A stretch of 12,670 nucleotides of DNA, taken from Chloroflexota bacterium. GTDB lineage: Bacteria > Chloroflexota > Dehalococcoidia > Dehalococcoidales > RBG-16-60-22. The stretch spans positions 1 through 12,670 of the forward strand of contig JACPQH010000040.1 in assembly GCA_016190585.1 (NCBI GenBank). Reading direction: 5' to 3'. Under the pieces are notes generated by a model. It saw only the letters and a list, made by a program, of their open reading frames with translations, was not told where the DNA came from and did no database searches. How positions within the stretch are numbered: the stretch's first letter is position 1; every line of letters starts with the position of its first letter. Below are positions 7,924 through 12,670 of this stretch, one piece after another. The position numbers and the translations under genes are program-made.

Positions 7924-9431
7924 TGAACCTGCTGGTTGTCTTACCGCTACTGATACCCTTGTCTGCGGCGGCAGTCTCGGTGATAGCCTGGCCCTCACCC
8001 AGGCTGCAGCGGCTGCTGGCCGTAACCGGCACGGTTGGCCTGCTCGCGGCCGGTATCGGCCTGCTGGTATCGGTGCAGCAGAACGGGATACAGGCGGCGC
8101 AGATGGGGAGCTGGCCGGCGCCTTTCGGCATTACCCTGGTGGCGGATCTTTTCAGCGCCATCATGGTGCTGATTACCGGTCTTCTGGGGCTGGTCACCGT
8201 GCTATACTCGCTGGCGAGCGTCGACGCCCGGCGAGAAAGCTTCGGCTATTATCCCTTGCTGCTGATCCTGCTCATGGGCGTTTGCGGCATTTTCCTGACC
8301 GGAGACATTTTCAACATGTATGTCTGGCTGGAGGTGACGTTAATTTCCTCGTTCGTCCTGATGGCACTGGGCGGCGAAACACCCCAGCTAAGAGGGGCCA
8401 TCATCTACGTCGTTCTCAACCTTATCGCCTCGGTTACCATGCTCACCGCCGTAGGCATTCTCTACGGCACAACCGGCGCCCTGAACATGGCTCACCTGAG
8501 CCAGTTGCTGAACGCCGCGCCGCAGCCCGGCATCGTCGTTACCATGGGGGTACTCTTCATGGTGGCTTTCAGCATCAAGGCGGCGGCGTTTCCCCTTTTC
8601 TTCTGGCTCCCGGAGTCTTATCATACACCGCCGCCGGCGGTCACGGCGATATTTTCCGCCCTGCTGACCAAGGCCGGCATCTACGCGTTAATCAGGCTGT
8701 TTACCCTCCTGTTCGTGCAGGACACCGGATTTACGCATACCATCATCCTGGTAATCGCCGGCTTTACCATGGTGACCGGCGTGCTGGGGGCCGTGGCGCA
8801 AAACCAGATGCGCCGCCTGCTTTCCTTTCATATCATAAGCCAGATAGGCTACCCGCTGATGGGGCTGGGGCTGTTTACCCCGTTAGGACTGGCCGCAGCG
8901 GTATTCTTCATCATCCACGTTATCCTGGCGAAGTCTTCTCTTTTCTTCGTCAGCGGCATCGTTCACAAGCTCAGGAACACGTATGACCTGAAGAAGCTGG
9001 GCGGGCTGTACCACGCCCATCCCATGGTATCATTACTTTTCCTGTTCCCGGCCCTCTCGCTGGCCGGGATTCCGCCTTTCTCCGGTTTCTTCGCCAAGCT
9101 GGCTCTGGTCAGGGCCAGCGTCGAGAGTTCAAACTATCTTATCCTGACCGTTTCCCTGGTAGTGAGCATCCTGACACTATACTCGATGACCAAGATTTGG
9201 GCTGCCGCCTTCTGGAAAAATCAGGACTATCCCGAGGTCCAGCGGGGCGCGGAGGCCGGGCGTGCCGGGGTACGTTTGCATCCTTTATTGGTGATACCTA
9301 CCGGCGTGATTGCCGCTCTAACCGTGTTGCTGGGACTGGTAGCCGAACCGGTGATGTCGCTCGCTTTCCAGGCGGCGGAACAACTGATGAACACTTCGCA
9401 TTATATCGATACCGTTCTGGGGACGCCGTGA
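7923..9431 (+). CDS. mrpD: Mrp (Mnh) Na+/H+ antiporter subunit D
   Basis: This 502-residue protein is the second large antiporter-like (NuoM/NuoN-type) subunit. Functional charged residues are in place: Glu137 in NMYVWLEVTLISS, Lys219 in AFSIKAAAFP and Lys250 in ALLTKAGIY. From memory, Glu137 and Lys219 carry the same numbers as the critical residues of Bacillus MrpD. The FWLPESYHTPPPAV stretch follows Lys219. About 14 membrane spans are expected. The start overlaps the mrpC stop, and no strong ribosome site is seen, which fits coupled translation. The end overlaps mrpE. Confidence 0.96.
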   Translation: MNLLVVLPLLIPLSAAAVSVIAWPSPRLQRLLAVTGTVGLLAAGIGLLVSVQQNGIQAAQMGSWPAPFGITLVADLFSAIMVLITGLLGLVTVLYSLASVDARRESFGYYPLLLILLMGVCGIFLTGDIFNMYVWLEVTLISSFVLMALGGETPQLRGAIIYVVLNLIASVTMLTAVGILYGTTGALNMAHLSQLLNAAPQPGIVVTMGVLFMVAFSIKAAAFPLFFWLPESYHTPPPAVTAIFSALLTKAGIYALIRLFTLLFVQDTGFTHTIILVIAGFTMVTGVLGAVAQNQMRRLLSFHIISQIGYPLMGLGLFTPLGLAAAVFFIIHVILAKSSLFFVSGIVHKLRNTYDLKKLGGLYHAHPMVSLLFLFPALSLAGIPPFSGFFAKLALVRASVESSNYLILTVSLVVSILTLYSMTKIWAAAFWKNQDYPEVQRGAEAGRAGVRLHPLLVIPTGVIAALTVLLGLVAEPVMSLAFQAAEQLMNTSHYIDTVLGTP

Positions 9432-9901
9432 TCGGCCTGCTCTGGAACATACTGTTAACCCTGGCGTGGGCGTCCCTTTCCGGCGACTTTTCTGTGTTGA
9501 ACCTGGCCGTGGGCTTTATTATCGGTTATTTTGTCCTCTTTATCTCCCGCAATATCCTGGGCGCCGGTTCCTATATTGCTAAAGCGCCGCAGGCGCTGAC
9601 ATTGGTGACGTTCTTCCTGTGGGAGTTGCTGCTCTCCAGCTTAAATGTAGCCTACATCGTTATCAGTCCCAGGCAGCGGCAGAGGCCGGGAATCCTGGCG
9701 GTCCCGCTTGACGCCAGTACGGATGCCGAAATCACCTTGCTCGCAAACCTGATATCCCTGACACCCGGCACGCTCAGCCTGCAGGTGTCAGATGACAAGA
9801 AAACGTTGTACGTTCACGTTCTGAACATAGATGACCCGGAAAAAGTGCGGCACAAGATCAAAGCGGGGTTTGAGCGACGGGTCATACAGGTTTTGAGGTG
9901 A
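9428..9901 (+). CDS. mrpE: Mrp (Mnh) Na+/H+ antiporter subunit E
   Basis: The product is 157 residues: two or three N-terminal membrane spans followed by a cytoplasmic domain of about 75 residues. The family motif [13 protein letters not shown] is at about 106-118; its Thr-Pro (112-113) corresponds to residues reported as important in Bacillus MrpE. I chose GTG 9428, which overlaps the mrpD stop (GTGA), because it gives the standard length and an N-terminus of the family type ([13 protein letters not shown]). The frame is open further upstream, but that would run deep inside mrpD. GGGGAC precedes the GTG. Confidence 0.92.
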   Translation: MIGLLWNILLTLAWASLSGDFSVLNLAVGFIIGYFVLFISRNILGAGSYIAKAPQALTLVTFFLWELLLSSLNVAYIVISPRQRQRPGILAVPLDASTDAEITLLANLISLTPGTLSLQVSDDKKTLYVHVLNIDDPEKVRHKIKAGFERRVIQVLR

Positions 9902-9905
9902 GACT

Positions 9906-10187
9906 ATGGAAGCTTCGTTGTTAGAGACGGTAATTCCTTACGGCTACGGCGCGCTGGCGGTCGCCCTGGCGATCGCCATGGTCCGGCTTATTAAAGGGCC
10001 TTCCCTGCCGGACAGGGTTATCGTGCTGGACCTGATAGCCTCGATAGCCATTGGCTTTATCGCCGTCACCATTTTGGCGAACAACGAACCGGCATTCCTC
10101 ACCGTGGCCGCCGTCCTTGCCCTGGTTGTCTTCCTTGGCAGCCTGGCTTTTGCCCGGTACCTGCAGAGGAGCGGAAGGAATGAGTGA
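9906..10187 (+). CDS. mrpF: Mrp (Mnh) Na+/H+ antiporter subunit F
   Basis: This 93-residue protein has three membrane spans and the conserved GPSLPDRVIVLDLI segment at about 31-44, whose Asp36 fits the essential Asp of MrpF. The start lies four bases after the mrpE stop, with GAGGTGA as ribosome site overlapping that stop. The end overlaps mrpG by eight bases. It is a small subunit of the antiporter complex. Confidence 0.94.
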   Translation: MEASLLETVIPYGYGALAVALAIAMVRLIKGPSLPDRVIVLDLIASIAIGFIAVTILANNEPAFLTVAAVLALVVFLGSLAFARYLQRSGRNE

Positions 10188-10536
10188 TCTTATCACCGTG
10201 ATTTTACTGGTCGGCGGGCTGGCATTTCTGCTGCTCGCGTCCCTGGGCGTGGTCAGGATGCCGGACATCTTCGCGCGGATGCACGCCACCACCAAGGCGG
10301 CGACCCTGGGCGTAATCCTCACGCTGGCCGCGGTGGCGGTCCATTTTGCTGACACCAGCGTTACGGCGCGGGCCCTGGCAACCATACTGTTCCTCCTGTT
10401 GACCGCGCCGGTTATCGCGCACATGATCGGCCGGGCAGCCCTTTTCATCGGGACGCCGCTCTGGAAGGGGACAATCATTAACGAATTCAAAGGCCCCGGT
10501 AAACCACCGGATGAAGCCGAGAAGGCCGAACCGTAA
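10180..10536 (+). CDS. mrpG: Mrp (Mnh) Na+/H+ antiporter subunit G
   Basis: The product is 118 residues with three membrane spans. The family signature RMPDIFARMHATTKAATLG is at 26-44, and the conserved TAP triplet is at 75-77. ATG 10180 is chosen because it gives the normal N-terminus and has GGAAGGA directly before it inside mrpF; an upstream extension of the frame would lie wholly within mrpF. The short hydrophilic C-terminus is rich in Pro, Lys and Glu. This is the last gene of a complete seven-subunit operon, followed by a convergent gene. Confidence 0.94.
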   Translation: MSDLITVILLVGGLAFLLLASLGVVRMPDIFARMHATTKAATLGVILTLAAVAVHFADTSVTARALATILFLLLTAPVIAHMIGRAALFIGTPLWKGTIINEFKGPGKPPDEAEKAEP

Positions 10537-10555
10537 TCATACCGGACGCGCTGAA

Positions 10556-10569
10556 CCGCGCATTCGCGG
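10556..10569. terminator. GC hairpin between convergent genes, possible weak terminator
   Basis: CCGCG-CATT-CGCGG forms a perfect 5-bp stem in the 59-base gap between the mrpG stop and the end of the convergent CvpA-CAP gene. No T-tract follows on either strand, so intrinsic termination is only a possibility. Confidence 0.25.
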
Positions 10570-10595
10570 CGCGGCAGACCGCGTTACTTAACACA

Positions 10596-11552
10596 TCAGT
10601 TTCTGAACAGTTGCGTTATCATCAGGCCGCGAGGCCCGCCGTCGAGCACGCCGATACCCAGGCGGCCGAACTGGGGGCGCAACAGGTTCGCGCGGTGCCC
10701 CGGGGAATTCATCAGGCCTTCATGGGCCACCGGAATCGCCGGCGCCAGGGCGAGGTTCTCGCCGGCTACCAGGAAAGATACCCCCGCTTCGCGCATCCGG
10801 TCAAACGGACTGAGACCTTCCGGGTTGATGTGACTGAAATAGCCGCGCGCAAACATGTCTCGTGAGTGGTCCCGGGCCACGGCCGTCAAGGCAGCATCAG
10901 CCTCCAGCGGCCCGAGACCGGCATTCCTGCGTGCCTCATTAACCAGAAGCAGCATCTCTTCTTCAAGGTCGGGACGGACCCTGGCGTCCGCCACGGTAAA
11001 GGGCAGCGATATCTTTTCGGAAGATTGGGGTGGGACGGTGATGGTCGTGAGGGTGCGCGATATCGCCTCGCCGAACACCCGGTCGAAAGCGACCTGCACC
11101 CGCTCGGCCTGGACCGAGAGATAGCTCGCCGTTCGGCTCTCGCGGACGGATTCGTTGACAGCCGGCGGAAGAGGTAGAGCGAGGAGCAACAGCGATGCTA
11201 TCGTGGCGAGGATAATGCCGTGAAGAAAACCGGGGATAAACCCGAGAAAACGGTTGCCGAACGTCCGGTGGACTTTATCGGGGATGCGTTTCAGCGCGAG
11301 GTCTTTGACCCGACCGGCGATAAAGATGACGATAAAGAGTATTAGCAAGAAAGCCAGAGGCCGGGTCCATATTTCGGGCAGGTCAAGCGTGTTACCCAGC
11401 CACACGGCAAGCGGAGCAAAAAGCTGGAAAGCCAGAAAGAACGAACCTATCCAGACTGCGAAACCGAAGGCGCCGCGCATAAAGCCGTTCTTCCATCCGA
11501 AAAACACCCCGGCCAATACCAGTCCGATGAGCAGGAAGTCGATCCAGTTCAA
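10596..11552 (-). CDS. CvpA-family membrane domain fused to an extracytoplasmic CAP (SCP/YkwD) domain
   Basis: The protein is 318 residues. Residues 1 to about 130 match CvpA (DFLLIGLVLAGVFFGWKNGFMRG at the start, with several membrane spans); a linker runs to about 195. Residues about 197-318 are a CAP domain. It has the VNEARRNAGLGPL opening, His229 in ARDHSRDM, His241 in YFSHINPEG, GEN at 264-266 and the SPGHRANLL motif at 283-291. CAP domains of this bacterial type occur outside the membrane, so the CvpA part would anchor it at the surface. CvpA proteins are linked to colicin V production and envelope stress; the bacterial CAP function is mostly unknown. The start is TTG at 11552-11550, with AGGGGTG a few bases upstream. 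No ATG gives the complete CvpA N-terminus. The gene stands alone, convergent to mrpG and divergent from the PAS gene. Confidence 0.9.
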   Translation of the reverse strand: MNWIDFLLIGLVLAGVFFGWKNGFMRGAFGFAVWIGSFFLAFQLFAPLAVWLGNTLDLPEIWTRPLAFLLILFIVIFIAGRVKDLALKRIPDKVHRTFGNRFLGFIPGFLHGIILATIASLLLLALPLPPAVNESVRESRTASYLSVQAERVQVAFDRVFGEAISRTLTTITVPPQSSEKISLPFTVADARVRPDLEEEMLLLVNEARRNAGLGPLEADAALTAVARDHSRDMFARGYFSHINPEGLSPFDRMREAGVSFLVAGENLALAPAIPVAHEGLMNSPGHRANLLRPQFGRLGIGVLDGGPRGLMITQLFRN

Positions 11553-11731
11553 TATTCACCCCTTGTCAAGGCGTACAAGCCGCGTAAGTCCCGCTATTCA
11601 TTTTAGCGTATTTCCAGAACGCTCAGGCTATCAAGTAATAACGATGGGGACCGGCTGGAGATAGAAGCTGGGGAGAAGGCTACGCGAAGATACGTAGATA
11701 CACAGTAATTTAAAGTAAGTATTCATCCTTA

Positions 11732-11760
11732 TTGACTTCGCCGAGGATACCTAGTATAAG
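11732..11760 (+). promoter_or_regulatory. Sigma-70-type promoter of the PAS gene
   Basis: TTGACT (11732-11737) and TATAAG (11755-11760) are separated by exactly 17 bases, each with one mismatch to consensus. Transcription would start near 11767, leaving a 5' leader of about 95 bases before ATG 11862. Confidence 0.75.
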
Positions 11761-11780
11761 ATTAGATTATTGCGCTCGTG

Positions 11781-11799
11781 AGGACCTGGTTTTGGTCCT
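11781..11799 (+). promoter_or_regulatory. Hairpin in the 5' leader of the PAS gene
   Basis: AGGACC and GGTCCT form a 6-bp stem (seven with a G-U pair) around a 7-base loop, TGGTTTT. It lies just after the inferred transcription start. It could stabilise the RNA or bind a regulator. It does not match a riboswitch class I recognise, and no T-tract makes it a terminator. Confidence 0.4.
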
Positions 11800-11861
11800 T
11801 CATTGGACTTATGCCTGGGGAGCGGCGCATTATCATCTTACAACAGGGGGGAAGGTTTTTT

Positions 11862-12670
11862 ATGGGGGCAGTGAAAGACCTGGATAAGGGGCCCAGCCGG
11901 GCGGCGGCGTCACGGAGCAGGACCGCCGCGGACGGGAAATTTCGTTACCTGGCAGCCATCGTCCAGTCGTCCGAAGACGCTATCATCGGCAAAGACCTGA
12001 ACGGCACTATCACAAGCTGGAACCCGGCGGCGAACAAGCTGTTCGGCTACAGCGAGACGGAAGCGCTGGGCCAGCCGATTTCCATCCTCGGCGTGCCGGG
12101 CCGCCTTGATGAGTTCAAAGAGATTATCGAGAAGGTCAAGCTAGGGGTAACCGTCGAGCGCTACGAGACCCAGCGGCGAACGAAAGACGGCACGCTGGTC
12201 GACGTTTCGGTCACCGCGTCGCCGGTCATCGATGAAGCCGGCAACCTTATCGGCCTTTCGGTAATCGACCGAGACATCACCTCGCAGAAGCGCGCCTCCC
12301 AGTACGCCCAGAGCCTGGCGGCCATCGTCCGCTCCTCGGAAGACGCCGTCATCAGCGAGTCGCTTGACGGCATCATCACCTCCTGGAACCCGGCGGCGGA
12401 AAAGATGTTCGGCTACGCCGAGAGGGAAGCCCTGGGCAAGCCGATGTCCATCATCGCCACGCCGGACCGCCTGGAAGAGTACAAGGACATTATCCGAAAG
12501 GTCAGGGAAGGGAAGAAAGTCGAGCGCTATGAAACCCAGCGCAAGCGGAAAAACGGCACGGTGGTCGATGTCGCCGTGACCATTTCGCCGGTGCGCAATG
12601 AAGAAGGCAAGCTCATCGGTCTTTCGGCGATTGACCGCGATATGACCGTCGAGAAGCGCGCTTCCCAGTA
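11862..12670 (+). CDS. Tandem-PAS sensor protein (3' end missing)
   Basis: The frame runs from ATG 11862, preceded by AGGGGGGAAGG and a T-run, to the window end without a stop: 269 complete codons. After a hydrophilic 25-residue N-terminus come two PAS domains in tandem, each with SSEDAII/V, the ITSWNPAAxKxFGY motif, an ERYETQR-K-G-T region and a terminal GLSxIDRDxT of PAC type. No signal peptide or membrane span is seen, so it should be cytoplasmic. PAS domains bind ligands or cofactors, or mediate dimerisation. The output module (histidine kinase, GGDEF or other) lies beyond the window and cannot be named. The repeat restarts in the last two bases, so a third PAS domain probably follows. 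Confidence 0.85.
   Translation, partial: MGAVKDLDKGPSRAAASRSRTAADGKFRYLAAIVQSSEDAIIGKDLNGTITSWNPAANKLFGYSETEALGQPISILGVPGRLDEFKEIIEKVKLGVTVERYETQRRTKDGTLVDVSVTASPVIDEAGNLIGLSVIDRDITSQKRASQYAQSLAAIVRSSEDAVISESLDGIITSWNPAAEKMFGYAEREALGKPMSIIATPDRLEEYKDIIRKVREGKKVERYETQRKRKNGTVVDVAVTISPVRNEEGKLIGLSAIDRDMTVEKRASQ
11937..12668 (+). repeat. Two tandem 366-nt PAS-domain repeat units
   Basis: Units at 11937-12302 and 12303-12668 are exactly 366 nt (122 codons) each, with no insertions or deletions. By hand count about 79 of 122 residues are identical. Both end in KRASQ, and the last two bases of the window (12669-12670, TA) match the start of another unit. This is an internal domain duplication within one gene. 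Confidence 0.85.

Larger units (their letters stand above)
11553..11861. promoter_or_regulatory. Divergent intergenic region between the CvpA-CAP and PAS genes
   Basis: About 310 bases, more AT-rich than the genes on either side. It must carry promoters for both neighbours. The plus-strand promoter is clear (separate entry). For the minus-strand gene, TTGATA followed 18 bases later by TACGCT is only a weak candidate. Short inverted repeats are at 11561-11571 (CCTTGTCAAGG, next to the TTG start), 11605-11623 (AGCGT/ACGCT) and 11680-11697 (CTACG/CGTAG). No small gene or tRNA is seen. Confidence 0.5.

Noticed and set aside
11254..11664. Plus-strand open frame antisense to the CvpA domain
   Set aside because: Basic, low-complexity shadow frame with no domain; the minus strand has clear CvpA sequence.

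Overview
The window is a moderately GC-rich bacterial segment with short intergenic gaps and mostly translationally coupled genes. It suggests an anaerobic or facultative bacterium. A Chloroflexota (Dehalococcoidia-like) origin is my best guess from the CvpA-CAP fusion, the multi-PAS sensor and the radical SAM gene, but no marker gene confirms it.

Bases 1-3798, plus strand, are a three-gene operon. It opens with the 3' part of a secreted M4 (thermolysin-like) metalloprotease. After the catalytic domain this protein has a Cys/Pro octad-repeat tail and then a small helix-hairpin-helix domain. Its stop codon overlaps the start of a PqqD-radical SAM-SPASM enzyme, the architecture of RiPP and protein maturases. 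That gene in turn overlaps a patatin-like lipid hydrolase. The repeated in-register cysteines beside a coupled maturase make this the most interesting part of the window: the protease tail may be the enzyme's substrate. That is inference.

Bases 3887-4380 hold a T4 gp19-like contractile-tail tube protein gene with an apparent one-base frameshift near its N-terminus and no other tail genes around it. Bases 4381-4871 contain no gene that I can support and probably carry the control region of the next operon.

Bases 4872-10536 are a complete seven-gene Mrp (Mnh) cation/proton antiporter operon in the order A-B-C-D-E-F-G. Nearly every junction overlaps, so the subunits of the membrane complex should be made together. 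The key charged residues of MrpA and MrpD are present.

On the minus strand, 10596-11552 encodes a CvpA-type membrane domain fused to an extracytoplasmic CAP (SCP/YkwD) domain, starting at TTG and convergent with mrpG. A divergent intergenic region follows. It contains a clear sigma-70-type promoter and a leader hairpin, and then the start of a tandem-PAS sensor protein whose 122-residue repeats run off the end of the window.
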